A DNA stretch of 64,000 nucleotides from Betaproteobacteria bacterium (GTDB taxonomy: Bacteria > Pseudomonadota > Gammaproteobacteria > Burkholderiales > SG8-41). The stretch lies in NCBI GenBank assembly GCA_028292435.1, contig JAQGMI010000064.1:1-64000 (forward strand), written 5' to 3'. Under the pieces are notes generated by a model that did not search any database, was not told the origin of the DNA, and saw only the letters and a list, made by a program, of their open reading frames with translations. Within the stretch, counting starts at the first letter, position 1. The number at the start of each line of letters is the position of its first letter. Of the stretch, positions 1 to 8,746 are shown piece after piece. The position numbers and the translations under genes were made by a program.

Positions 1-328
1 GGCGGTCATAACCGGGCGCAATAAACTCGTAACTGCGGTCGGGTAGCACGATATCGAGGCCAACCGCAGAAGCACCTGCGCCGGCTGTCGCCTGCAAAAA
101 TCTGCCGATATGCGGATGCCACAAAGTGAACGGCTCGCGCAGCTTGCGCGTGGTGTCGTCATCGAATCCGACAATGACTACGGCATGATTGGCAGGCCGC
201 AATGCGTACGTGCGCACCAGCTTGAATTGCGCATCGAGCAATCTCATGTCGAGCCGATGCAGCCAGCTGCTGTCGTTAAGGCCGGCTGCCAGCAGCAGAA
301 TGAAAATGGCGGCGCTTGCGCGTATCAT
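1..328 (-). CDS. CHASE2-domain sensor protein, N-terminal part (gene runs off the window)
   Basis: The minus strand is open from an ATG at 328 to the window edge (109 codons). The translation begins with a hydrophobic segment (AIFILLLAAGL, about residues 7-17), then RLLDAQFKLVR and VVIVGFDDDTTRKL. It continues with a helix-turn of the HIGRFLQATAGAGASAVGLD kind and DIVLPDRS. This is the start of a CHASE2 extracellular sensor domain, normally followed by transmembrane helices and a cyclase, GGDEF or kinase output that cannot be seen here. It is divergent from the FecR-like gene at 535, a pairing often seen with CHASE2 cyclases. The output domain is unknown. The start is the first ATG before the hydrophobic stretch. 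Confidence 0.75.
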   Translation of the reverse strand, partial: MIRASAAIFILLLAAGLNDSSWLHRLDMRLLDAQFKLVRTYALRPANHAVVIVGFDDDTTRKLREPFTLWHPHIGRFLQATAGAGASAVGLDIVLPDRSYEFIAPGYDR

Positions 329-534
329 CCCGCAAAGTCTAGCAGGTCGCGCACGCCATTCGTATATAAACCAGCCCGCGCTTTGCCGGGAGTGTGAAAA
401 TTCACCCGATTTGCATGGCGTAGCACACGGGCACATGAGTCATGGCAGGTTTACAATCATCCCGGAGATTTATTGCAAGTCGGTCGCAAGACATATGACC
501 GCACATTCGCGTTTGAGTAAAAGGAGCATGCAAA

Positions 535-1422
535 ATGAGCACTGCCAGCGATCGTATGACGAACGCCTGCGCATGGATTGGCAGCCTGGTCGCGTTAGTT
601 GCAGTCTCGCTGCCGCTTGCCGTTAACGCGGCGGGCGTTGCGATGGTCACGGACCTGCAGGGCAAAGCATCCATCGGCGCAGACGGCCGGACGCGGGACG
701 TGACGATACTGTCGGAGCTCGAAACCGGCGCGCAGGTGCAGCTCGCTGCTGGTGCGACGCTGGTCGTGCTCTATCTCGATGCGGGCGACGAATACGTGTT
801 CAAAGGTCCCGCGGCGATCGTATTCAAACCGGCGCAGCCCGACGTTACGAGCGGCGCGAAGCCGCAGAAGCGCAGCCCTTCGCTCGGCAAAGGCGGGAGC
901 TCAATCCGCATCAAGCCCGTCGGTGTCGCGCAGGGCGCGATGGTCATGCGCGGATTTCTCACCGGCGCGCGAATTCAGCTGTTGAACCTGCATAAGACGC
1001 GCACGCTGGAAACCCAGCCTGAGTTTCGCTGGCAGCCCATCCAGGACGGCGTCAAATATCAGTTCGAGCTGACCGACGACACCGGGCGGGTAGTGCACGA
1101 AGCTCAAGTCGAGGCGGTATCGCTCAAGGTGCCGGCTGGCTTGACGCTCAAAGAAGGCGTGCCGTATTCATGGGAAGTGTCGGCGCGACTGCCTGACGGC
1201 AAGAAATATTCAAGCTCGGCCGATTTCGCGGTCGCCCCCGCCGACGTGCGCGCGCAGGCCGAGGCCTTGCGCCCGGCGGCTGCCGCGCCGCTATCCAGCC
1301 GGATTGCCTACGCGGCGTGGCTCGATCAAGTCGAACTCAAAGACGAAGCCCGTAAATACTGGAAGACCGCCGCGGCGGAGCGTCCTGAGGACCCGCGCCT
1401 GAAAGCGCTTGCCGGTCAGTAA
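535..1422 (+). CDS. FecR-like periplasmic protein
   Basis: 295 residues with a clear start: AAGGAG sits 9 nt before the ATG. Residues about 14-33 form a signal peptide ending near VNAAG, so export is expected. Residues 35-130 fit a FecR-type beta domain (threshold-like GAQVQLAAGATLVVLYLDAG and EYVFKGPA). Residues 150-230 look like a second beta-sandwich (PEFRWQPIQDGVKYQFEL, PYSWEVSARLPDG). The C-terminus is helical and TPR-like (AWLDQVELKDEARKYWKTAA). Its divergent neighbour is a CHASE2 sensor; FecR-like and CHASE2 proteins are often linked and may sense envelope state together. No sigma factor or TonB receptor is nearby, so classical iron signalling is unlikely. Confidence 0.7.
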   Translation: MSTASDRMTNACAWIGSLVALVAVSLPLAVNAAGVAMVTDLQGKASIGADGRTRDVTILSELETGAQVQLAAGATLVVLYLDAGDEYVFKGPAAIVFKPAQPDVTSGAKPQKRSPSLGKGGSSIRIKPVGVAQGAMVMRGFLTGARIQLLNLHKTRTLETQPEFRWQPIQDGVKYQFELTDDTGRVVHEAQVEAVSLKVPAGLTLKEGVPYSWEVSARLPDGKKYSSSADFAVAPADVRAQAEALRPAAAAPLSSRIAYAAWLDQVELKDEARKYWKTAAAERPEDPRLKALAGQ

Positions 1423-1514
1423 CGCGCCGGTAAATCCGCGCTGCAACGCGTGACACACGCGGCAACGGAATCGGCTATCATCTCGGCCGGAGGAGTCAAA
1501 GGTGGAGCTTGGGC

Positions 1515-1811
1515 ATGAATGCTGAATCGTTATTGCTGGCAATTCTCATCGTATTGACGCTGATCCTGGTCATCGCCGGGATCGCGACGGCGTTTCTGAT
1601 CACCAGCATGCGCGCGATGCGTTCGGAACAACAAGCGATGCGACGCGCGATCGCCAATATGGACTGGACGAGCGTTTTTTCGAACCTGCAGGGTTCGTCG
1701 AAGGAATCCGTGCGAATTCTCGATATCATCGACAAGCGGCTGCAAAAACTCGAAGCGCTCGAAAAACTGCAGATCTCGCAGTCGCAGTTCAAGCAGCAGC
1801 AGGGACGCTGA
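1515..1811 (+). CDS. Small single-pass membrane protein, unknown function
   Basis: About 98 residues from the ATG at 1515; GGTGGAG lies 7 nt upstream, so I prefer it over the in-frame TTG at 1509. Residues 4-28 are a strong transmembrane helix (SLLLAILIVLTLILVIAGIA). A cytoplasmic amphipathic tail follows with heptad-like Leu/Ile spacing (ESVRILDIIDKRLQKLEALE). The tail resembles short coiled-coil proteins that oligomerise. It follows the FecR-like gene by 92 bp and is closed by the terminator at 1835-1863. I do not recognise the family. Confidence 0.6.
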   Translation: MNAESLLLAILIVLTLILVIAGIATAFLITSMRAMRSEQQAMRRAIANMDWTSVFSNLQGSSKESVRILDIIDKRLQKLEALEKLQISQSQFKQQQGR

Positions 1812-1834
1812 CTTTTCATACGAACGAAGCGTAA

Positions 1835-1864
1835 AAAAAGGGCGGCTTCGAGCCGCCCTTTTTA
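1835..1864. terminator. Bidirectional intrinsic terminator
   Basis: A 13-bp perfect stem (1835-1847 with 1851-1863) around a TCG loop, with a GC core, an A-run on the left and a T-run on the right. It therefore works as an intrinsic terminator on both strands. It sits between the plus-strand gene ending at 1811 and the minus-strand gene ending at 1892, so it ends both transcripts. Confidence 0.9.
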
Positions 1865-1891
1865 TTGATGCATGACCGTCGTCGCGACCGA

Positions 1892-2257
1892 CTATTCGAT
1901 GACAGCGCCGAGCAGCGCATGCTTTTCGTATTCGTCGCTCAGTGCCGGCACAGCGCGCCGCTCGCGAATCTCGCTCAATTCATCGTCAAGCCGTGACAGG
2001 ACGCTGAAGAGACCCTGACACGCGTCCTCAAGCGCGTGACCCGCTTCGGTAAGGCGGAAGGTGCGGCCCTTCTGCTCGAATATCGGCATGCCGATGTTCT
2101 CGGTCAGTTTTTTCATTTGCACCGATACCGTCGGTTGCGCCATATGCAATTCTTCAGCGGCCCGCGTAAAGCTGCCGAGTCGCGCGACGGCTTCAAAAAC
2201 GCTCAGTTGACGCAGGGTGCCGTGTTTCAGATAACGCCGGATTTTGTTGCGCAGCAT
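1892..2257 (-). CDS. LysR-type DNA-binding domain protein lacking the effector domain
   Basis: 121 residues from the ATG at 2257, with AAGGAG 6 nt upstream; a TTG at 2272 would add five residues and overlap that site. Residues about 12-72 are a CbbR-like LysR winged helix-turn-helix (LRQLSVFEAVARLGSFTRAA, QPTVSVQMKKL, FEQKGRTFRLTEAG). A linker helix follows (ALEDACQGLFSVLSRLDDEL). Full LysR proteins are about 300 residues with a periplasmic-binding-like sensor half; here the protein stops after the linker and a strong terminator lies 28 bp on. Its leader contains a yybP-ykoY riboswitch. It could bind DNA without a ligand domain, leaving control to the leader RNA. Family certain; short length appears genuine. 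Confidence 0.85.
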   Translation of the reverse strand: MLRNKIRRYLKHGTLRQLSVFEAVARLGSFTRAAEELHMAQPTVSVQMKKLTENIGMPIFEQKGRTFRLTEAGHALEDACQGLFSVLSRLDDELSEIRERRAVPALSDEYEKHALLGAVIE

Positions 2258-2327
2258 GTCGTACTCCTTCAATCAGAGTTGAACAATGCCGTGCCTTAAA
2301 AGCACCTCGAAGCACTTCGGGCAGCGG

Positions 2328-2354
2328 CCTTTACCTCGAACAGGTAAAGGCCAA
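2328..2354. repeat. Perfect inverted repeat in the LysR leader
   Basis: GGCCTTTACCT and AGGTAAAGGCC form an 11-bp perfect palindromic stem around a 5-nt loop (CGAAC on the plus strand). It lies directly downstream of the riboswitch terminator in the minus direction and about 70 bp before the LysR start. No T-run follows on either strand, so it is not a terminator by itself. It may be an operator for the LysR protein or an RNA hairpin in the leader. Confidence 0.7.
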
Positions 2355-2388
2355 TAAAAAAGACCTTCACCATGTCTGGCAAAGGTCT
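2355..2388 (-). terminator. Intrinsic terminator of the riboswitch expression platform
   Basis: Read on the minus strand, AGACCTT (2388-2382) pairs with AAGGTCT (2367-2361) and is followed by a run of T. The 5' arm overlaps the 3' strand of riboswitch helix P1 (CCTTTG, 2385-2380), so P1 and terminator are mutually exclusive. This is the arrangement of an ON switch in which ligand binding holds P1 and prevents termination. Confidence 0.8.
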
Positions 2389-2493
2389 CGCTTGCAACGT
2401 TGGTTGCCTGCACAACCGGGGACTGAAAAACATCCCGGCTTGACGATTGTGCGGTAGTAGCGATAACGGCGCTACCGAAGCTACTCCCCTTTG
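2379..2493 (-). ncRNA. yybP-ykoY manganese riboswitch
   Basis: The minus strand reads CAAAGGGGAGTAGC at 2493-2480, the hallmark 5' segment of the yybP-ykoY class. It ends with AAGCGAGACCTTTGCC, the hallmark 3' segment, at about 2394-2379. P1 is CAAAGG with CCTTTG. A second conserved hairpin lies between (CCGGGATG to CCCGG). The class senses Mn2+ and typically controls manganese exporters or TerC-family genes. Here it is on the strand opposite to the TerC gene at 2720 and leads only into the short LysR gene. Identified by eye from the consensus; a covariance-model search would settle it. Confidence 0.85.
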
Positions 2494-2523
2494 GAGGGCG
2501 TCGATCTCACGAGCGACGCTGTC

Positions 2524-2551
2524 ATTATAACGGGCAAAGAGCGATGCACAA
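2524..2551 (-). promoter_or_regulatory. Sigma70 promoter for the riboswitch-LysR transcript
   Basis: The minus strand has a perfect TATAAT -10 box (2529-2524) and a TTGTGC -35 box (2551-2546) spaced by 16 bp. Transcription would start near 2517, about 25 nt before the first riboswitch nucleotides. Confidence 0.7.
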
Positions 2552-2719
2552 GAGGGCGCGCGCTGACACCTTCATTGCATTTCGTAATGGCCGCGAACGC
2601 GCCGGGCTTTATTACCAATCTTCATTAGTCGCAAGGACCGCTCCGCTTGCATAATTTTTTCGCGCAGCCCGTCGTCGAACGCTTTTTGGCGGAACGTTTA
2701 ATTCGGAGGAAGGTCTGTA

Positions 2720-3988
2720 ATGGAAATCCTGTCTGGCGAATTTTTTTCGGCGCTCGCGGCCATCGTCGTTATCGATCTGGTGCTCGCCGGCGACAATGCG
2801 ATCGTGATCGCGCTCGCGGCGCGCAATGTGCCTGCGCACCTGCGCACGCGTGCCGTCGTGTGGGGCACTGTGGGCGCGGTCGTCGTACGCAGTCTGCTGA
2901 CCATGGTAGTCGTGTGGCTGCTCGCGATTCCTGGCCTTCTGGTTGCCGGCGGCACACTGCTTATATTTATCGCCTACAAACTGCTTCTGCCCGAGACGGA
3001 AAGCGAGGATGGGGCTAAGGTCAGCGCGAACGGCGGATTTTGGCCCGCATTGCGGACGATTATCGTGGCAGACATGGTGATGGGACTCGACAACGTGCTG
3101 GCGGTCGCCGGCGCGGCCCACGGCAGCTATCTGCTCGTTATTGCCGGGCTGCTTATCAGCATACCCATCGTGGTTTGGGGCAGCACGCTGATTCTGCGCA
3201 TCGTCGATCGCTATCCGGTGATCATTTACGTCGGTGCCGGGGTACTGGCGTGGACCGCAGCAAAGATGATCGGTGCTGAACCGTTGCTCAAGCCGTTTTT
3301 TGCGGAATACAAACTTTTCATGCCGTTGTTGACGCTGACGATTATTGGCGGCGTGCTCGCGGCAGGTTTCATGCGCAATCACCGGCACCTTGAATCGCGC
3401 ATCACCGCGCGCTTGGCGCGCTTCAGGCAGCAGCCGGTTGTCCAATCCGTTGCAGCATCACTTTCACGAGGAGAAGAGATCATGCAGAAAGTTTTGATTC
3501 CGGTTGACGGGTCGCGCAATTCCCAGCACGCCGCGCGCCATGTTTTAAACGACTACATGCAGAGCGCGGACATCGAAGTGCACTTGCTCAACGTACAGCC
3601 GCCGTTTTCGCGGCATATCGCCAGGTTCGTCAGCGGTGAAAATCGAGGCGATTATCATCGCGCCCAGGGCGCGAAGGCAGCAGCGGACGTCCGGCGCATG
3701 CTGGAGAACGCCAATGTTCCGCACGTGATGCATCTGGAGATCGGCGACAAGGCGGTGTTGATTCCCGAGGCCGCCAAGCGTCTGGGCTGCAACCGCATCG
3801 TGATGGGTACTGCGCGAAAAAACTCCTTGACGCGCATGCTCGAGGATTCCACCACCAACCGCGTGCTTGAAGCCACCGAAGTGCCGGTTGAAATTATTGC
3901 CGGCGATGGCGTATCTCCGCTCGAACGCTACGGCCTGCCGGCGGGCGTCGGCGCTGCGATCGTGTTGCTGCTGATGGCTGCGGATTAA
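2720..3988 (+). CDS. TerC/YjbE-family membrane metal transporter fused to a UspA domain
   Basis: 422 residues; GGAGGAAGG precedes the ATG. Residues 1-225 are an integral-membrane TerC (YjbE-type) domain with the acidic motifs [15 protein letters not shown] and [13 protein letters not shown]. The family is linked to Mn2+ or other divalent metal export, often to metallate secreted proteins. Residues about 255-395 are a universal stress protein domain ([31 protein letters not shown]), and the protein ends in a hydrophobic segment. The join at residue 255 is an in-frame ATG with its own Shine-Dalgarno, so a separate UspA product is possible. No stop separates the two. Its stop overlaps the pyrophosphatase stop tail to tail. 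Confidence 0.85.
   Translation: MEILSGEFFSALAAIVVIDLVLAGDNAIVIALAARNVPAHLRTRAVVWGTVGAVVVRSLLTMVVVWLLAIPGLLVAGGTLLIFIAYKLLLPETESEDGAKVSANGGFWPALRTIIVADMVMGLDNVLAVAGAAHGSYLLVIAGLLISIPIVVWGSTLILRIVDRYPVIIYVGAGVLAWTAAKMIGAEPLLKPFFAEYKLFMPLLTLTIIGGVLAAGFMRNHRHLESRITARLARFRQQPVVQSVAASLSRGEEIMQKVLIPVDGSRNSQHAARHVLNDYMQSADIEVHLLNVQPPFSRHIARFVSGENRGDYHRAQGAKAAADVRRMLENANVPHVMHLEIGDKAVLIPEAAKRLGCNRIVMGTARKNSLTRMLEDSTTNRVLEATEVPVEIIAGDGVSPLERYGLPAGVGAAIVLLLMAAD
3469..3484 (+). promoter_or_regulatory. Internal ribosome binding site and start before the UspA domain
   Basis: AGGAG at 3469-3473 lies 8 nt before an in-frame ATG at 3482 (codon 255 of the TerC-UspA gene). The ATG opens [10 protein letters not shown], the usual first residues of a stand-alone UspA protein. 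Either two adjacent genes fused by loss of a stop, or a free UspA is also made. Confidence 0.55.
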
Positions 3989-4533
3989 AACATCGGCTTG
4001 TGCGACGACTCCGCATATCGCGCGAGGCCGGACATGATTTCGGTGCGCGCTTCGTCCGCGCCGAACCAGCCTTCAACTTTGACCCACTTGCCGGCTTCGA
4101 GGTCTTTATAGTGCTCGAAAAAGTGGCGGATCTGATCGAGTACCGGCGTCGGCAGATCTTCCGGCGCCTTGATCTTATGATAAACGTTGCACAGTTTATC
4201 GATCGGCACCGCGAGTACTTTTTCGTCGCCGCCGGCTTCATCGGTCATTTTCAGAATGCCGACAGGCCGGCAGCGCACGACCACGCCGCTGATGAGTGGC
4301 ACCGGGCTTAACACCAGCACGTCGACCGGGTCGCCATCGCCTGACAGTGTGCGCGGGATGTAGCCGTAGTTGCACGGATAGTGCATCGCGGTCGACATGA
4401 AGCGGTCGACGAACAGCGCGCCCGTTTCCTTGTCGACTTCGTATTTGATCGGGTCGGCGTTCATCGGGATTTCGATAATCACGTTGAATTCATTGGGCAG
4501 ACCATGCCCCGGTCCGACACGATCGAGATTCAT
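3985..4533 (-). CDS. ppa: Inorganic pyrophosphatase
   Basis: 182 residues from the ATG at 4533 ([13 protein letters not shown]); upstream in-frame codons do not resemble the family. It matches family I soluble pyrophosphatase: substrate loop residues in [30 protein letters not shown], and the signature [10 protein letters not shown] with its three metal-binding aspartates, then [13 protein letters not shown]. It hydrolyses PPi to phosphate in the cytoplasm and drives biosynthetic reactions forward. Its length is normal for a bacterial hexameric enzyme. It is transcribed alone, convergent with TerC-UspA (stops overlap) and divergent from the FIST gene. Confidence 0.96.
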   Translation of the reverse strand: MNLDRVGPGHGLPNEFNVIIEIPMNADPIKYEVDKETGALFVDRFMSTAMHYPCNYGYIPRTLSGDGDPVDVLVLSPVPLISGVVVRCRPVGILKMTDEAGGDEKVLAVPIDKLCNVYHKIKAPEDLPTPVLDQIRHFFEHYKDLEAGKWVKVEGWFGADEARTEIMSGLARYAESSHKPMF

Positions 4534-4631
4534 GATGGCCTCGTCAGGTTTGGAGTGTCGATTATAGTTTGACCGCCCGCGCGGCTCCAATACGCGCTGA
4601 CTCTCATGCGCTAAACGCGGATAATAGCGGC

Positions 4632-5741
4632 ATGACTCCTGTATTTCGTTTTGCCCATGCTGCCGCCGCCGACTGGCAAATCGCCGCGAATGAGTGCCTG
4701 CCGGCGCTCGCCGGGCCGCCTGCAAGCCTTGGTTTCCTCTATGTAACCGATGCGTTTGCGGCCAGCGTCAATGAGATCCTCGATTTTTTGAAGCAACGCA
4801 CCGGTGTCGCGCATTGGGTCGGCACGGTTGGTATCGGCATCTGCGCGAGCGGCCGCGAATATCTGGACGAGCCCGCCATGGCGGTCATGCTCGGCGAATT
4901 TTCGCCCGCATCGTTCAAGATTTTCTCGGGCTTGCGCTCAGTCGAAGATCTGGAAACGAAACGCTTCACCTGCGGCGATCGACCCGCTAATTTTGCGATT
5001 GTCCATGCCGATCCGCGCAACAATGACGTACCCGAACTCATTACGGGACTTGCGGCCAAGCTTGAAAGCGGTTTCGTCGTCGGCGGCCTCACCAGTTCGC
5101 GTCAGCAGAATTCGCAGATTGCCGATAAGGTCATCGAGGGCGGCATTTCCGGCGTCATGTTTGCGGACGACGTGACGATCGCGACGCGGCTCACCCAGGG
5201 CTGCTCGCCGATCGGCCGCAAGCACGTGATCACGCAAGCGCAGCGGAATATCATCGTAACGATCGACGACCGGCCGGCGCTCGACGTGCTGAAGGAAGAC
5301 GTCGGCGAGCGCCTTGCGCGTGACCTCAATCGTCTTGGCGGCGTGATATTCGCGGGTTTGCCGATTGCGGGCACCGATACCGGCGACTACCTCGTGCGCA
5401 ACCTGGTCGGCATCGACCCGGCGCGCGGCATCGTCGCGATCGGCGATCTCGTTGAAAACGGCGACCCGATTATGTTCTGCCGACGCGATACGGCGAGCGC
5501 AACCGAAGACATGACGCGCATGCTCGACAGCATGAAAAAAGGGCTTTATACGAAACCGCGCGGCGGCGTTTATTATTCGTGTCTCGGGCGCGGCGCAAAT
5601 CTGTTCGGCCCTGAGTCGGAGGAGTTGCAGATGATACATGCCGCATTCGGCGAATTTCCGCTGGTTGGATTTTTCTGCAATGGCGAGATTTCGCACAACC
5701 GGCTATACGGTTACACCGGCGTGCTGACGTTGTTCGCATGA
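4632..5741 (+). CDS. FIST-domain protein
   Basis: 369 residues from the ATG at 4632; the frame is open further upstream but the extra residues overlap the pyrophosphatase leader. Features are FIST_N ([39 protein letters not shown]) and FIST_C ([53 protein letters not shown]). FIST domains are proposed small-ligand (amino acid) sensors and often stand alone or next to signalling genes. No output domain is fused and there is no signal peptide, so it is cytoplasmic. It shares an ATGA overlap with the DUF599 gene, implying translational coupling. Confidence 0.85.
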   Translation: MTPVFRFAHAAAADWQIAANECLPALAGPPASLGFLYVTDAFAASVNEILDFLKQRTGVAHWVGTVGIGICASGREYLDEPAMAVMLGEFSPASFKIFSGLRSVEDLETKRFTCGDRPANFAIVHADPRNNDVPELITGLAAKLESGFVVGGLTSSRQQNSQIADKVIEGGISGVMFADDVTIATRLTQGCSPIGRKHVITQAQRNIIVTIDDRPALDVLKEDVGERLARDLNRLGGVIFAGLPIAGTDTGDYLVRNLVGIDPARGIVAIGDLVENGDPIMFCRRDTASATEDMTRMLDSMKKGLYTKPRGGVYYSCLGRGANLFGPESEELQMIHAAFGEFPLVGFFCNGEISHNRLYGYTGVLTLFA

Positions 5742-6451
5742 CGTCGACCACGTTTAGCGTGTTTCTGGGCCGCTTGCCGCTGCCCTGGCTCGACATGGTG
5801 GCGCTGCTATGGTTCGCCGCCGCTTGGGTGTTCTATGTCTGGTATGCGGATTATCGAAGCACTTTGCAGCCGGCATTGCGGCGGCAGACCGATCGTTTCG
5901 TCCGCGACTGGATCGCGCGCATGGTCGAGCGCGACAACCGGATGCTCGACGTCAACGTCATGCGAAATCTCACGCGCAGCTCGCAGTTCTTCGCGTCGAC
6001 AACGATGCTGATCCTCGGCGCGCTCGTCGCTCTCATGGGATACACCGAAAAAGCCGCGGGCGTAATGGCTGAGCTGCCTTTCGGGCAGCAAGTCTCGGAG
6101 CGCATTTGGGAACTGAAGATTTTGCTCCTCGTGCTCATTTTTATTTATGCATTCTTCAAGTTTTCATGGTCGATCCGCCAGTTCGGCCTGTGCTCGATCC
6201 TGATAGGCGCCACCCGCAAGCCGCCCGCCGATGCTGAAGAGTACGCGGTCCACATCGACCGCATCACGCTGATTGTCAATTTCGCTAACGGTAATTTCAA
6301 CAACGGCCTGCGCGGCTACTACTTTGGACTCGCGGCGTTATCCTGGTTCGTGCATCCGGTGCTGATGATCGCAATCACGACGGGCGTCGTATACGTGCTG
6401 TATCAGCGCGAATACCACTCGCGCACCGTCCAGTCCATGCTCGACCTGTAA
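5738..6451 (+). CDS. DUF599 inner-membrane protein
   Basis: 237 residues, starting inside the FIST stop (ATGA). Four hydrophobic helices are visible: about 18-38 (DMVALLWFAAAWVFYVWYAD), 88-108 (STTMLILGALVALMG), 130-150 (LLLVLIFIYAFFKFSW) and 190-225 (LSWFVHPVLMIAITTGVVYV). The family is an uncharacterised membrane group (DUF599) with a conserved charged first loop (RMVERDNRMLDVNVMRNL). Coupling to a FIST gene suggests the two act together, but no function is known. A short GGCCG/CGGCC inverted repeat lies just after the stop. Confidence 0.75.
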   Translation: MTSTTFSVFLGRLPLPWLDMVALLWFAAAWVFYVWYADYRSTLQPALRRQTDRFVRDWIARMVERDNRMLDVNVMRNLTRSSQFFASTTMLILGALVALMGYTEKAAGVMAELPFGQQVSERIWELKILLLVLIFIYAFFKFSWSIRQFGLCSILIGATRKPPADAEEYAVHIDRITLIVNFANGNFNNGLRGYYFGLAALSWFVHPVLMIAITTGVVYVLYQREYHSRTVQSMLDL

Positions 6452-6462
6452 AGACAGGGCCG

Positions 6463-7419
6463 TCAGTCGGCCTTGATGTGGGCGGCTTTGACGACCTTGC
6501 CCCATTTGTCGGCATCGGCTTTCATGACCGCGCCAAAACGCTCGGGGGTGCTCGGCGTGATATCCGCGCCGAGCGAAATGAAGCGCTCTTTGACGTCCGG
6601 CAATGCAAGCACCCGTGCAAGATCGGCGTTGACGCGATCGATCACCGGCCGCGGCAGCTTCAGCGGCGCCAAAAACCCGTACCAGTTGTTGAACTCATAG
6701 CCGGGCAGCGACTCGCCGATCGTCGGCACGTCGGGCAGGGCGCCGACTCGTTTCGAATCGGTCACCGCAATAATTTTCAACTTGCCGGCTTTGATGTGCG
6801 ACATCGTGACCGGCGCGCCGGTAAACAGCATGGCGACGTGGCCGCCGAGCAGATCGGCGACGGCGGGTGCGCCGCCCTTGTAGGGCACGTGCACGATATT
6901 GATGCCGGTCTCCATTTTCAGCAGCTCCGCACAGAGCTGATTGAAACTGCCGACGCCGCCTGACGCAAAATCGAGCTGGCCCGGGCGCTTCTTCGCGAGC
7001 GCGACGAGTTCCTTGACGTTCTTCACCGGCAGATTCGGATGCACGACAAGCACGGTGCCGACGTTCGCGATCAGCGAGATCGGCGCGAGATCGGTGACCG
7101 GATCGAAAGTCATGCCGCTGTACATGAACTGGTTGGTCGCATGCGTGCCCATGTTGCCGAACAGCAGCGTGTAACCATCAGCAGGTGCTTTGACGACGAC
7201 TTCGGTGCCGATGTTGCCGGCGGCGCCGCCGCGGTTTTCGATGACGACCGGCTGGCCCCAGGCTTCATTCAGTTTTTGCCCGATCACGCGGCCGAGAATA
7301 TCAGTGGTGCCGCCCGCAGGCCACGGCACGATCAGGCGCACTGGCTTCGCCGGATAATTTTGCGCGTACGTGGCGGTGATTAGAGCGCAGCAACAAAGAC
7401 CACACAGCAGTCGTCGCAT
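6463..7419 (-). CDS. Bug-family (TctC-like) periplasmic substrate-binding protein
   Basis: 318 residues with a signal peptide ending at TYAQ. Family signatures: YPAKPVRLIVPWPAGGTTDI, VVIENRGGAAGNIG, DGYTLLFGN, IVHVPYKGGAPAVADLLGG and the C-terminal VVKAAHIKAD. Bug proteins are Venus-flytrap receptors for carboxylates and other small metabolites, serving TctAB-type carriers or signalling. No tctA or tctB lies nearby, so partner and ligand are unknown. It is divergent from the soxBDAG operon across 79 bp, which suggests co-regulation. AAAGG precedes the ATG. Confidence 0.93.
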   Translation of the reverse strand: MRRLLCGLCCCALITATYAQNYPAKPVRLIVPWPAGGTTDILGRVIGQKLNEAWGQPVVIENRGGAAGNIGTEVVVKAPADGYTLLFGNMGTHATNQFMYSGMTFDPVTDLAPISLIANVGTVLVVHPNLPVKNVKELVALAKKRPGQLDFASGGVGSFNQLCAELLKMETGINIVHVPYKGGAPAVADLLGGHVAMLFTGAPVTMSHIKAGKLKIIAVTDSKRVGALPDVPTIGESLPGYEFNNWYGFLAPLKLPRPVIDRVNADLARVLALPDVKERFISLGADITPSTPERFGAVMKADADKWGKVVKAAHIKAD

Positions 7420-7498
7420 GACCGAACGCCTTTCAAGGGATGACTGGCAAAAGTCTACACGCTAGAATCGGAATTAAGAAATCACTGTAAAAATATAA

Positions 7499-8746
7499 AT
7501 GCGCTATTCGCTGTTCAACCTCGCGCGCAATGCACTTTCGTGTCATCGGCGCTGGCCGCGGGCGTGGCGCGCGGCTGCTCCCAGAAAATCATATGACGTC
7601 GTGATTGTAGGCGGCGGCGGCCACGGGCTCGCCACCGCTTATTACCTTGCGAAAAATCACGGTATTCGCAATGTCGCGGTGCTCGAGAAAGGGCCGATCG
7701 GTCTCGGCAACACCGGGCGCAACACGACCGTCGTGCGCTCGAACTACATGTGGGACGACAGCGCTCATCTCTATGAGCACGCGTTGAAATTGTGGGAAGG
7801 CTTGAGCGAAGAACTCAACTTCAACACCATGTTCAGCCAGCGCGGCGTGCTCAATCTTGCTTTTACGCGTCATGAACTGAATGAGATGGAGCGGCGTGCG
7901 TCCGCGATGCATTTGAACGGTATCGATTGCGAGCTGCTCACGCCGGCCGAAGTTAAACGCTGGGTGCCGCTGATCGATTTGAACCAGGATTCACGTTATC
8001 CGTTGCTCGGCGGAATCGTGCAGCGGCGAGGCGGCAATGCGCGTCACGACGCTGTTGCCTGGGGTTATGCACGAGCGGCGAGCGCACTTGGCGTCGATAT
8101 CATCGAGAATTGCGCAGTGACCGGCATCCGGTGCGAAGCCGGGCGCGTGACGGCAGTCGAAACATCGCTCGGCGAGATTTCCGCGGGGCGCGTTGGCGTG
8201 GTCGCGGCAGGTCATAGCGGGGTCGTAATGGGCATGGCGGGCGTCAAGCTGCCAGTCCAGAGTTATCCGCTGCAGGCGCTGGTGTCCGAACCGGTCAAGC
8301 CGGTGTTTCACACCGTCCTCATGGCGGGGCTCGTGCATGTCTACCTGAGCCAGTCGGACAAAGGCGAACTGGTGATCGGGGCGGCGCGCGATGGCTATGT
8401 CTCCTATGCGCAGCGCGGCAGCTTCAATCTGATCGAAGAGCAGTTGCGTGCATTGCTCGAACTTTTCCCGACTTTCAGCCGCTTGCGGATGATGCGGCAA
8501 TGGGCCGGCATCGTCGATTGCACACCCGATGCGAGCCCTGTCATCGGCAAAACGCCGGTCGACAATCTGTTCGTCAATTGCGGCTGGGGTACCGGCGGAT
8601 TCAAAGCCACGCCGGGATCGGGCTGGGTGTTTGCGCATACGCTTGCGAATGGCGAACCCCACGCGCTGAACAAAAATTTCAGTCTCGAGCGTTTCGCCAG
8701 CGGCCGGCTGATCGACGAAGCCGCTGCGGCCGGCGTCGCTCATTGA
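7499..8746 (+). CDS. soxB: Sarcosine oxidase beta subunit (operon 1)
   Basis: 415 residues. The N-terminal FAD-binding motif is [18 protein letters not shown] (about residues 35-52), followed by [21 protein letters not shown] (His about 183) lies in the region where characterised heterotetrameric enzymes attach FMN covalently to histidine. The beta subunit oxidises sarcosine or related N-methyl amino acids. The start is supported by alignment with the second copy at 34327-35580 (both open M-x-Y-S-x-F-x-LARNALS). No clear Shine-Dalgarno precedes it; the upstream sequence is A-rich. First gene of soxBDAG. Confidence 0.93.
   Translation: MRYSLFNLARNALSCHRRWPRAWRAAAPRKSYDVVIVGGGGHGLATAYYLAKNHGIRNVAVLEKGPIGLGNTGRNTTVVRSNYMWDDSAHLYEHALKLWEGLSEELNFNTMFSQRGVLNLAFTRHELNEMERRASAMHLNGIDCELLTPAEVKRWVPLIDLNQDSRYPLLGGIVQRRGGNARHDAVAWGYARAASALGVDIIENCAVTGIRCEAGRVTAVETSLGEISAGRVGVVAAGHSGVVMGMAGVKLPVQSYPLQALVSEPVKPVFHTVLMAGLVHVYLSQSDKGELVIGAARDGYVSYAQRGSFNLIEEQLRALLELFPTFSRLRMMRQWAGIVDCTPDASPVIGKTPVDNLFVNCGWGTGGFKATPGSGWVFAHTLANGEPHALNKNFSLERFASGRLIDEAAAAGVAH

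Noticed and set aside
1447..1461. Inverted repeat CGCGTG-ACA-CACGCG between two plus-strand genes
   Set aside because: Short, no T-run and no recognised operator pattern; may be chance in GC-rich DNA.
2379..2493. Riboswitch on the plus strand serving TerC-UspA
   Set aside because: The consensus segments GGGGAGTAGC and AGACCTTTG occur only on the minus strand, and the overlapping terminator T-run is also on the minus strand.
2612..3445. Minus-strand ORF of 277 codons opposite TerC
   Set aside because: Composition of an antisense shadow; the plus frame has clear TerC motifs.
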